From NCBI GenBank assembly GCA_002633005.1, contig NMRA01000137.1, positions 312,001 to 372,000 of the forward strand: a DNA stretch of 60,000 bases. Reading direction: 5' to 3'. This DNA comes from Phoronis australis (taxonomy: Eukaryota; Phoronida; Phoronidae). The translations under genes and the position numbers were made by a program. A model generated the notes under the pieces. It saw nothing but the letters and a program-made list of their open reading frames with translations, was not told the origin of the DNA and searched no databases. Shown here piece by piece: positions 12,340 to 21,489 of the stretch. How positions within the stretch are numbered: position 1 is the stretch's first letter; every line of letters begins with the position of its first letter.

Positions 12340-12759
12340 TGGGTTCTCCTCTTGTCAAGCAGTACCCTTTTGAGAGTCATCTTTCGGACCCTGGGACCCT
12401 CCATCAGGCTATTGCCTGTACCGTCCTTGTTGACAGTAGTTGCCGTCTGCTGTCGCTCAACATCCCCTGTGTCCAGGGCGTCAGGTACGTCTCCGATACT
12501 CAAATTGGCCACTGGACGCTCGATACACATCGCAAACACTTCTCCTGTGTAGTACGGTGTCTTGATGTTGTTCTTGGCGACAGGCAGCCATCTCTTGGTA
12601 AAGTCCGCCAACTCGCATGACCACTTTCGGCAGGTCAGATCTCCTGGTGCGACTGGCCTTGATCGAACCACAATGGTTGTGCAGCCTGTGTCTCTCAACA
12701 CTGAGATCTTCTTCGTGCCAACATACCCTTCCTTCAGACGCAGCTTTCAGGGTTAGCAC
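12336..12759 (-). pseudogene. Retrotransposon aspartic protease, broken
   Basis: The frame ending at 12336 begins LRDTGCTTIVV, where DTG is the active-site triad of a retropepsin, and continues with YYTGEVFAMCIERPVANL, a block typical of gypsy-type proteases. The preceding frame (12759-12481) carries the upstream residues, so a frameshift separates them. The active enzyme would be a homodimer that processes gag-pol. It lies directly between gag and integrase. Confidence 0.75.
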
Positions 12760-12824
12760 GCTTCATAGAATCCTCCTTACTCTGAAACCTCGGTGATTGA
12801 CCGCTGCTGACTTTTGGTGTTACT

Positions 12825-13801
12825 TCACCTGTGTCTGCTTCCGACAATCAGGTGTCCAGATTTGTGACACCTTTCCTCTGCGAGGTCAGTTTTCTTCTGG
12901 TCGACTCTCTGCGTATCTGTCTTGACTGAGTGCTTGTTATATCCACTGCATGGGCCGCAATATATCTCTCTGCTGAACTGACCACCTCTGAAACAGAATT
13001 TAGTGTCCGCTCTCGCAGGAATAAGACCCAAGTCTTTAGTACAGGTGATCCCATACTGCTCACGCACTAACAGTTTCCTCAACTCCGCAAAGTTTTTGCC
13101 ACACTCGGACATGTCGACCCACCTGTCTAGGTAACGCTGTATGCGGGCCACAAACTGGTAAACTGTCACGCCCTTCTCAGCCCTCACTTCCCGGAACTGT
13201 CTGCGAAAACCCTCCTCTGTCCACTCATACCGCTTCAGCAAGGCTCTTTTGAGTGTAGCATAATCCAGTGCATCAGCCATCGGCAGGCTGGTGTAAACCT
13301 GCAGGCCCTTACATGTTAACAGGGGACTGAGAATAATGGCCCATTCACTCTGGGTCCAACCCTGACTCTCGGCGTATCTTTCAAACCTTCCCAGTAAGTT
13401 GCCCATACCATACAGCATTTCATCACACTTGGGTAGCTTAAGCTTTACGCCACCAGTTTGCCTAACATGGCTACCCTCCACTACAACCTGTTCATATTAC
13501 AGTGCTGCTAGCGCTCTCTCGTGTTCCGTTCTTTTCTCTCCATCTGTTGTTCGGCTTCCAGGGCTTGCCTCCTCTCCTCGGTCTCAGGCTTTCACGCTTT
13601 CTCTTCAGCCTCACGAGCTTGCTTTCTCTCCTCAGCCTCACGAGCTTTCCTTCTCTCCTCCGCCTCAGCCTTAACCTCAGCACGAGCCTCTGCTTGTTGT
13701 TTCTCCACAAACGGTCTAAGGTTGTCTCCCTGCAGTCCCATTTCTTGTCCGAGGGCCATCAACTCCCTAAGTTGAGATCTTGTCTCAATAGCTAATTCCA
13801 A
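12825..13801 (-). pseudogene. Retrotransposon gag (coiled-coil and SCAN-like), broken
   Basis: The N-terminal part (13801-13592) is a highly charged Glu/Ala/Arg/Lys coiled coil ending at a TGA (13592-13594) that looks like a mutated CGA codon; the coiled coil continues beyond it in the same frame. After a further shift near 13490, the frame to 12825 carries a capsid region with LLKRYEWTEEGFRRQFR and YQFVARIQRYLDRWVDM, resembling SCAN/Gmr1-type gag helices. A degenerate zinc knuckle (ERCHKSGHL) is near the end. Gag would form the particle that packages the RNA. Confidence 0.75.
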
Positions 13802-13837
13802 TAATCCACTTTATCACACCTTTTTACTGTCAGTACA

Positions 13838-13856
13838 CTCCTGGCGTGCTCGCCAA
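13838..13856 (-). promoter_or_regulatory. Putative primer-binding site
   Basis: Immediately inside the LTR end (CATGACA), the minus strand reads TGGCGAGCACGCCAGG. The position and TGG start are those of a tRNA primer-binding site. The tRNA was not identified. Confidence 0.5.
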
Positions 13857-14105
13857 TTGTCATGTTTTTCCCCATTGTTTGGGTGGTGCAGGTTGTTACA
13901 GACCGTTGCTAATAGCTTGCGTTGCGACGATAGACTGAAGACTGGTTCGAGGTAATCCTTTTATTTATCTCGACCGTACTTTCACATGCCTATTCAAACA
14001 AAACGTTTGACGTAATGTCTGTTTTATGCTCCAGCCTTGACTTGTGATAAACGTCCGAGATATGTTCAGTAACTGTTACACTCGTTGATTCAAATAACCT
14101 ACAGT

Positions 14106-14112
14106 CTTTATA
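14106..14112 (-). promoter_or_regulatory. LTR TATA box
   Basis: CTATAAAG on the minus strand, about 145 bases upstream of the LTR AATAAA, is in the expected place for the U3/R promoter. Confidence 0.45.
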
Positions 14113-14258
14113 GCTGGCTTTATTGACTCTCGCGTAACTGCTGATTCTCTTCACTGCAACTCTTCAACTGCTTAACTGATAAATGCTTTACTCCGACTGC
14201 TGAACTGCTTAACTAATTTTCTCAAACCCGTGCCTGGGTAATTATAGTCTCTTGCAAC

Positions 14259-14394
14259 GTTCTAGAACTTTTCATGCATTCAAGCACATTCTAGAACTTT
14301 CCGGAATCTACCCAATCATTCTACAAACATACTAGTATCTAGAATTTTCCAGGTCACATTAATCACTCACATACTAGAGTCTTCTAGAAAGTTC
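14259..14394. promoter_or_regulatory. Heat-shock element cluster in LTR U3
   Basis: At 14289-14306 the sequence TTCTAGAACTTTCCGGAA has four alternating TTC and GAA pentamer cores at exact 5-bp spacing, a perfect HSF1-type element. At 14382-14394, TTCTAGAAAGTTC gives three perfect units. A further imperfect pair starts at 14260. HSF1 binds inverted nGAAn repeats of this kind. The cluster lies 150-290 bp upstream of the LTR TATA box. Confidence 0.7.
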
Positions 14395-14453
14395 TACACA
14401 GCTTTATAATAAACAAATTACATCATCACTGTATTGAACTCAATGGTCATGTC

Positions 14454-15200
14454 AATGAAACTGAACAACAAAATAAAATAAAACAAAACAATACAATAGT
14501 GTAAGTCTATATTCTGACAAAAGTGCAACAATCACAATAAAAAAGCAAAAACAACTCCACAACGTTAAAAAACTCAGTGCATTACTTCCATTGTGGTAGA
14601 CATCTCGAAAAATGCACCGAACACCAAAGTTTAAGCTTAGAACTGCACGCACTACGTCTAGACATAATATAACACTTACCGGACACACGTGAGGTCTTCA
14701 CTTTGCCAATGACGCCAAACTTCAAGTCTTGTTCTGCAGTCTCGGAAAACGATCTTTGGCGAAATAAAAGATGCCTGATCCATAACATTTTATTATGTCT
14801 TTTGATGGCTAAATTTGCTTGTTTAATTTCGTTATAACTTTGTTTGGAAACTGCACTTCAAATCAAAATTAACTGCTGTAGAAGCTTCTACGCTGAAAAT
14901 TGTTGGGGGGAGGGCTGCTTCCGACTGCCCTGCCTGAACATAAGGATAAGGTTGAGCCATTTTACAGTGGTTTGTATCAATCTATTTAGCTTAAATTTAA
15001 TCACAACACGATGATGTTTACTCTGTGTTGTGCAATACGCCCCTTTTTATTGACTAGTATTTGGAATACTGGTGCTGATCGTTCTTTCTCTTTCATTTGA
15101 TTTCTATAAACGCTTACTTTCATATCTGAAATGAATAAATTTCTGCCATGTATTTGCATACTGGGGAACCGCACAGTTATTTGATTCTACATCCACGCTA
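14454..15200. other. No recognisable gene
   Basis: This is flanking sequence of the LTR element. I recognise no coding frame. A short G run lies near 14905. Confidence 0.4.
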
Positions 15201-15203
15201 ACC

Positions 15204-15590
15204 ATGAGTAAAGATGTGACAGGTGACCACGTGTTTAGAACTAGTGATGTAATCATTAAGCACGGAGGGACCTCCGCTATTAATCTGCATTATTTACTCG
15301 ATACTTGTGATAAGCATGGTCTTTTACCATTAGGAATTCCCCTGTACTATGATACTGACTGCTTAGAAATACGTCTTAGCAATCAAAAGACCAATTTCTG
15401 TTCACTCAACGTAAAGATTCAGTCTCTCAGTTTCAAATTGGATCAGCACCAGGCTACATTGCGAAATGTAAAATCAAACATCGGCTGTTGACTGCATCTG
15501 CTTCCAAGAAATTTGGCTGAATGGTGATGACAATTACAGGTGGTTACAAGATGATAAAAATGACTTAGAAACTGACTGTTCCAAATGAGA
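15204..15590 (+). pseudogene. LINE endonuclease N-terminus fragment
   Basis: The frame ending at 15491 carries NFCSLNVKIQSLSFKLDQ. After a one-base shift the sequence continues CICFQEIWLNGDDNYRWLQ (about 15490-15555). Together these resemble the start of an APE-type endonuclease in non-LTR retrotransposons (an S-LN-QS block, then IQETWL). A Thr-to-Ile change lies in the metal-binding ETW motif (here EIW). No reverse transcriptase follows, so it is a dead fragment. Confidence 0.5.
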
Positions 15591-15599
15591 TGCAAATGT

Positions 15600-16630
15600 T
15601 AAAGGAGAATGCCACCAAAAACAACCTATTGTGTATCACTCGATAACAGCAAGTGCAGTTCTTTTACCTGACACCTGACGGCAGACGGAGGTTTTGAAAT
15701 TAACCAATAACGTCACAGGTTCCAATGCAGTGTGTTCAGCAGTTCACAACAGGCTTATTGGTTTCGGTGTATCGCTTAAATTCATCGTTTTACACCAATA
15801 AATCATCAAAATTGGATGTAAAATCTTAAGTTCTTGAGCCAACGTGTTGTTTTATTTTGCTGTTACGGATTTATAGGTATGTGAACGTACCGTAACCAAC
15901 ATAGTTCGGTAGGCCAATTTACCAAGGTCGGTCGTGAGAGTTTGGGGTCTTTTCGGTGATACATTCGAATTATTCTTCTGTGAAATACAGATAGGAGATT
16001 GTAGCTGTGTGTCGTAATTTTAGAGTTGCGATTTCTTTAGTTATAAACACACAAGACGTTCGTTATCCCGGACAGTTGCTCGGAACCCGATCTTGCCTGT
16101 CGCGGCCGGACTGAAGACATCACTAACATAAACCAGCCAAAGTTATAAAGTAAACTTTCAGTCACGAAAAGGCTATACTAGTGAGCCAAATAAATAATGT
16201 GCACGTGATTATTTTGGTGAATTAGCCGCGAAACGGCATATCTACTTACTCGTTGGGGCCGCGAAGTCGGGTTCGCCTTCCACAAAACCGTCAGGGCAAA
16301 AGTTGTACGGTAACAATGATTCGAATATTATATATGTATATTTAAACAAGGATTTCCCTAACATCTGACCATAGGATATAAAATCGAGTTATTGTTTCAC
16401 AACAGCTTTTGCCAGCAAAAACTGAATTAGCATAAGCTCACACGGCCTCGGTGCCAGGTCAATTAGCTTTATGTTGCATCTAAAGCCGTTAACTCAGTGA
16501 TTTATTCATTTCCGGCTTCTCAAAACATTTGCACTCACGAACAATCCAAAGGCATTACAAATTGTGTCTAATGAGACAGACTTTGTTTCAATTTATATAA
16601 GTGTTGGTTAGTGTGAGAATAATTCAAGTT
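15600..16630. other. No recognisable gene
   Basis: About 1 kb without a coding match or repeat structure that I can see. Confidence 0.35.
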
Positions 16631-16990
16631 GAAACAGAACGCACAATATCAAACACCAACCGAAATACACTGATCAAGAAATACTAAAGAGGCGCCGTGA
16701 ACGTGCACAGACAACGGAACAATTGAATAGTTCCGAAAACCATTTGAATGACATGTCATGGTGTCAGTGCGCTAACTGCACGATAATGGAAACGACTGAC
16801 GCTTGTGTTTGCTGCCACGAAATTCCGCAAGTGAAACGCCTTATTGGAGAATGACAGTGTGTCTCACGATCCATCCTGATTTTGCGCTGCACCTAAAGAG
16901 AAATGAGCTTACGGCAATTTTAGGACTGGAAAAGAACTGACGTAAACTTCCTATACACAGAGGACTAAAGAGAAGCCTGACGAACGAGTA
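16630..16990 (+). pseudogene. P2X7-like cysteine-rich domain fragment
   Basis: An open frame to a TGA near 16852 contains an Arg-rich stretch (LKRRRERAQ) then MSWCQCANCTIMETT and CVCCHEIPQVKRLIGE. This C-x-C-x2-C plus CxCC-x-E-IP pattern matches the zinc-binding ballast domain of P2X7 receptors, which also occurs in standalone or THAP-linked proteins in many invertebrates. After the stop, another frame continues with CLTIHPDFALHL, matching the next part of the domain, so a frameshift has broken it. No channel domain is present. It could be a pseudo-exon or part of a mobile gene. Confidence 0.6.
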
Positions 16991-17077
16991 AATCACCAAG
17001 CACGTTATGTAAAGCGTTATGTTCTTGAATTAATTGTAATTGTTTATGCTTTCATCGCCAACTACAATTCTCCATAA

Positions 17078-17401
17078 TCAAAAACTGATCAACAACTGAT
17101 CCGCGTTTCTTTGTCTCCTGCCTGCTGAACGCAAACACATTAAGCACAGTATCTGACTACAGCCTCGGTCTCTTTTTCTACCCTGGCATGAGCTGTTTGG
17201 TAAGCCGTCATTCGTCAGTGAAATCACTGTCGACGAAATGCCGGCCTCATACTTGTTTTTAACGGCGTAGTTTTCATTCTTCAATGCCACGAGCCACATT
17301 CGAAGCATTACGTCGAGCTCTCCAGGAAACCGAAAAAAACATATACCGACTTCCCTAGCAGCTTCATAGTTCACACAAGCCGGAACGATACACCACACCA
17401 T
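17078..17401 (-). CDS. THAP-domain exon or fragment
   Basis: From an ATG at 17401 the minus frame reads MVWCIVPACVNY, then ICFFRFPGEL and MWLVALKNENY. This matches the N-terminal half of a THAP DNA-binding zinc finger (C-x4-C, FxFP and W blocks). The second Cys-His pair is missing here; a donor-like GTATGAG near KNKYEAG suggests it would lie in a next exon, which I could not find. The open frame runs on to 17078, but residues beyond NENYAVKNK look intronic. THAP domains occur in P-element-type transposases and host transcription factors. An in-frame upstream ATG (17446) exists, but THAP proteins normally begin at MVxC. Confidence 0.55.
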   Translation of the reverse strand: MVWCIVPACVNYEAAREVGICFFRFPGELDVMLRMWLVALKNENYAVKNKYEAGISSTVISLTNDGLPNSSCQGRKRDRGCSQILCLMCLRSAGRRQRNADQLLISF

Positions 17402-17642
17402 AGCGACACTCACTCTGCAGAAGAACCACTGACGTCGCTGCGTCATTTCTCACCTTTCTCACAGGTTAACGCAACACCTCTGGACGAGGCAACATCGACG
17501 GTAGACGACGTGATGTGGATATAGACCGATTAAGACAGTAAAAACAGATTTTCTATCTTGATACTGCCACTTGGACCCGTTCCAAACAACGTAACTCCAT
17601 CCAAGATTCCCTTAATTGCAAGCCGTTACATGCTTGCAGCTC

Positions 17643-17956
17643 ACTGTAATATAGTACTACAATACATTATACACCGTAACACTCTTCAACGTGCTTGTTA
17701 CAGTGGCTGCAGGATCAAATCGATGTTAACTCTTGTTGCCAGGATTTTCGCTTCTATTCAGCTTCGCGACTAGCGGCAATCTGTATTTCACACCGAACTT
17801 ACAAAATGGCTGCCTCAGATGAAAGTACCGCAATTCCAGAACGCTCAGGGCTCGCGACTTCCCACCTTTTCTCGTTGCCCAAATAAAAGCCCGTCTCATT
17901 GTGGGCTTGTTAAAGAGTGTTACAGTATATAACGTATTGTACTAATATATTACAGT
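17643..17956. mobile_element. 314-bp foldback MITE
   Basis: The left arm (17643-17690) and right arm (17909-17956) are inverted copies about 47 bp long with few mismatches. They begin ACTGTAATATA and end GTAACACTCTT. The central 218 bp lacks coding similarity. This is the form of a MITE, but no target duplication is obvious. Confidence 0.65.
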
Positions 17957-18049
17957 TATTAACTTGCATGTTGCGGCTTGCACTTAATAGAATCTTGACT
18001 GGAAATACGGATTTTGGAACGGGTGGTCACTTCTTCCTGCCTTGACATA

Positions 18050-19170
18050 CCTACGTGTATAACACAGGGATTTATTTTAGGACCTCTTCTGTTTTAATCC
18101 ATGTAAATGATATCACTTTGTCCAGCAAGCCACCTATTATTATGTAGGCAGATGCCATATGCCTGTTATTTCCTTTCTGTATAACAAAAATCATAGCCTC
18201 GGCGATCAAACATTATGAAAAATACTCTACAGGATGTTTTGATTGGCTAAATACCAATACAAGTAAAATAAAATTTATGCAATTTCGATTCCCACATCCC
18301 TCTAATCAAAATCAACAATAAAATTGTTAATAGAGTTTCAAATTTCAAATTTTAGGTATTTTGTAGACAGTGACCTTTGCTGGACCAAGCATATTCAGGA
18401 AATTTCTAACAAAATTGCCAAAACTGTGGTCGTTCTCTCCATATTGAAACACTATTTCCCCAAACACACACCACTGATGACGTACGATGTTCTTATACTA
18501 TCACATTTACATTTTGCTATAACACTATAGTAGTTCAATAATTGTACGAAATTGAAAGTTCTGCAGAAAAAAGGCAACTGAGAACAGTTCTTGACGACAT
18601 ATTTAACACAGCTTGCCTAATTTTTTGTAAATTCCAAAGAAAAAACATTGCCCATTCACTTTTATGATAACAATCTTTTCCAGTTCCATCAATCACCAAA
18701 AGGTCTTTCTAGAATATGCAATCAACGAACCATCTTACAACTACATGTACAACAGAAAAAGATGTGAAAATACATTAATGTTTAAAATACCAAATTTAAT
18801 TAACAACTGTGTCCTTCCGAGATATGTAACAGACAAAATCGACACGAATATTTTACATAGGTTCTCCCTCTATTTAAAACACATATCAAGCACCCTTGCA
18901 ACTTTTTATGTAATTATGCATGTTCTAACTGAAATAACTTTGATCACCTGTATTACATATTTGACACAACTGTATACGCTTTAAACAGTTTCCCTTGCAT
19001 CCACAGTCCCTGTGCACAACTCGTTATAATATACATTTAAATTGCGTTTTCAAATACTCTTGCATGGTATTTTATTTCACTGTACATGTACTTTTTTGTT
19101 GTTAGCTTTGTTATTCTTCTGAACTGTTATGATCTGTTTAACAAATTGTTTCTCAGGGTCAGCTATCAGC
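18050..19170 (+). pseudogene. LINE reverse transcriptase and 3' end, degenerate
   Basis: Near 18070 an interrupted frame gives GFILGPLLF and then a corrupted version of the F/YADD box. The frame at 18324-18530 carries FRYFVDSDLCWTKHI, ISNKIAKTVVVLSILKHY and YDVLILSHLHFAI, the post-palm blocks of a non-LTR reverse transcriptase. The frame to 18984 adds a C-terminal block (PNLINNCVLPRYVTDKID). A GGGTCAGC-GGCCCAGTC motif near 19160 may be the 3' UTR. Multiple stops make it inactive. Confidence 0.65.
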
Positions 19171-19179
19171 GGCCCAGTC

Positions 19180-20290
19180 ATATAACAACATGTTTTTATA
19201 GTATTTAAAAATAAAGTTTGTTCCTCTATCTTTTGCGGACGTGAAAAAATACATTACACCACAAACCCACACCCACTCTAAAATGTTAGGCACTACTGAA
19301 TTGATTAACAAGGAAAGAAAATGCGTTGTTCATTCATTATTGGTATAGGTCATTTTCGTCAAATTCTTGGTGTCAGCATTGAAGAATTAAATAGTAGTAA
19401 TGATGTGAGCTAGTGACGTGTACATTTGCAGTGCAGTGAAGTAGAACGTGATTGATATGCATTGTATTATAGGTAAATATCCTTCTATTGAGAGGATGGT
19501 ATTCAATTTACGGGGAACTATTAACGTGCAGTGACCTTACTTACGTAATTTTCCCATTTCCGGCTCCAGGTGGCACTGTACATCCAGCCTTCAGTATCAC
19601 TGTCACCCACACTCAGCAGAGATTCAATATCCTCTCTCATTACACAGACTACAATAGTTACGACCCATAGCCCTACATCACATGAACTCAAATGCAGTCT
19701 GATGGTATCTTTCAATAAATGTATTTTTGCGATAATTGACTAACGTCACACTAATGCAATTGTGTTGGGCATAGCACCTGCTCTCGAATCTTGCCTACTA
19801 GATTGGATGCAGAGTGATGAGACGAGGGCAAATTTACTCAGGTTATTGAAAACAAAAACGACTCTATAATGCATCACGATCGAGTTTTCGATATGAGGCA
19901 AATATCGCTGAATAACACTGTAGTAGACATTGCAAGATAGTACTTTAGTCACGAATTGTTTAAATGATGTTTTTGACGAGCTTTCGCGTTCTCTTTAAGG
20001 TGAATCCCGAAATTAAAAAGATATCACAATACATGTAATTGCACTGATTGGGATCAGCAAAAGTGTCGGCACTTTTCTTAGCAACGCTTACCATGCAATG
20101 CAAACACGAACGATCGCCTATTATATACTCCCTTGTAACGGATTGAACACAACCGCCGCAAACCACAAGCCAGAGAACCGTGCATGATTCGGCTATCTAG
20201 TTTTATTCACCGAAACTGATAGCAGCTTGCATGGGTAAACGCGGATATAAATGGGATACAATTACGAAATGTAATGTGCAAGAACTTGCC
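19180..20290. other. No recognisable gene
   Basis: Only short frames occur here, none with recognisable similarity. Confidence 0.35.
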
Positions 20291-20299
20291 AATAGCTCA

Positions 20300-20605
20300 T
20301 TGTTATTGGTGCTTCTTGGCCCGGGGCTTTTATCCCAACAGGAACTCCAATTTACATTTCAGGCTTACTGTCCCATTGACATCATTCCAACCTCCTTGCA
20401 ACCATGAAATAATCCTATACCGATCAAGATGCGGACTATTCCTAAACATCGCCAAATTTAGACATAGTTTTAACAATATTTCACCTCTGTGTTCCTTTGG
20501 AGACACTCGGACATACATGTATGCTCATGTTTTCTTTGCTTGTACGGTATGCAGAGAGCGGAGGGTATACAGTTTAAAGCTATTTTTTGAGATTAACGAT
20601 TGAAG
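20300..20605 (+). pseudogene. LINE C-terminal zinc-finger fragment
   Basis: The frame contains LYRSRCGLFLNIAKFRHSF then SPLCSFGDTRTYMYAHVFF and CTVCRERR. This resembles the C-x-C-x-H-x-C reverse-transcriptase-associated zinc-binding region at the end of some non-LTR ORF2 proteins (RLRSG-LN block, then SPLC-CG-H-LF-C). It is a small isolated fragment in one frame. Confidence 0.4.
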
Positions 20606-20639
20606 TACTTTCTTTAATTTTGGGTGGTAACGCCAATGA

Positions 20640-20772
20640 GTTGATTTGTTAACATACGGTTGAGATTTAAAGCACTTTACTCGAACCACTCTTCAACCTA
20701 TCATCGCACTGAAAGCTATTTACACCAGTCACTAACCACCTGTGGCCACGCTTCACGGGATAAAACGTGACA
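20640..20772 (+). repeat. Gypsy LTR remnant (R/U5 part)
   Basis: This aligns by eye to the LTRs at 13858-14050 (inverted) and 26105-26282. Shared blocks are CTCGAACCA, CTTCA, AAAGCTATT and a terminal AAACGTGACA. It is the most diverged of the three copies and ends at the same GTGACA. Confidence 0.55.
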
Positions 20773-21333
20773 CTACGCATGTCACAGACCTCGGAAGTAT
20801 CAGGCACTTCCAGTTTTCACGTTTCTCCTGTACGCGACACTTTATGACAGTTTTCTCCAGTTGGAAAGACGAAGACATGCAAAGTTTTGAAGGCGCATAG
20901 TGAACACAAGTGTTTTTGAAAAAAAAAACAATCTGTCCTAGCTCACGTATTAGAAAAGACGTGAACTTTGTTAGGATTCTTTACTTTTTTCCAAGACGTA
21001 GACCAATGACATCCACATCATTCAACAATCTCAAAAACTTCTACCCACTGTCAAGATACGTCAACTGCCAGCTCTTCCTCCTATCAAATTTGTCTACAAC
21101 AACAGCGTTACAGAACTCTTTTACGAGGTGGGCGTTATCGCAGATGCAACATTATCACTGGCCTGGTTTCTCCTACAAACTTTATGGACATGTCCAGCAA
21201 GATGTTCACTCGTGTGCATGTCCTAATGGGCTAAAGATTATATTTACATAATCGGGTTCACATGAGTTTCAAAGTTTTGTGCAATGCGTCCGCCCTATGT
21301 GTCGTGTGCAAGTTCCACGTCCAATGCTATTCA

Positions 21334-21486
21334 GGCGTGCGTTCAGTAGCGCTAGGACCTACGCTAGGACGTAGCTAAAATCTAGCCATAGTCACGTGCT
21401 CTCTTTGAAAAAACACCGCAGTATTTCACGTAATCTCGTGAAGTCTTGCTTTTTAGCAAGGTCCTAGCGTTACTGAGCGGGATGCA
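21334..21486 (+). mobile_element. ~152-bp MITE, copy 3
   Basis: It begins GGCGTGCGTTCAGTAGCGC and ends GTTACTGAGCGGGATGC, with CTAGGACGTAGCTAAAATC inside. Termini and length match copies 1 and 2. Confidence 0.75.
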
Positions 21487-21489
21487 GGT

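Larger units (their letters stand above)
11330..14453 (-). mobile_element. Ty3/gypsy-like LTR retrotransposon, 5' LTR to integrase, truncated
   Basis: Minus-strand order from high to low coordinate is LTR (14453-13858), primer-binding site, gag, protease, integrase, then loss of similarity near 11335. Protease is followed directly by the integrase zinc-binding region, with no reverse transcriptase or RNase H between. A SCAN-like gag together with protease-integrase adjacency matches the Gmr1-like group, in which integrase precedes reverse transcriptase; internal deletion is the alternative. Reverse transcriptase, RNase H and the 3' LTR are absent here. Several stops and frameshifts make it inactive. 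Confidence 0.8.
13858..14453 (-). repeat. 5' LTR of the gypsy-like element
   Basis: On the minus strand the inner end is CATGACA at 13858; the outer end is less certain, near 14453. A TATA box (CTATAAAG, about 14112-14106) and a polyadenylation signal AATAAA (13965-13960) divide it into U3, R and U5. Two other pieces of the same LTR lie at 20640-20772 and 26105-26282; both end in the same GTGACA, which fixes the inner boundary. U3 contains heat-shock elements. Confidence 0.7.

Noticed and set aside
13399-13795. Ser/Leu-rich plus-strand ORFs
   Set aside because: Antisense of the Glu/Lys/Arg coiled coil of gag.
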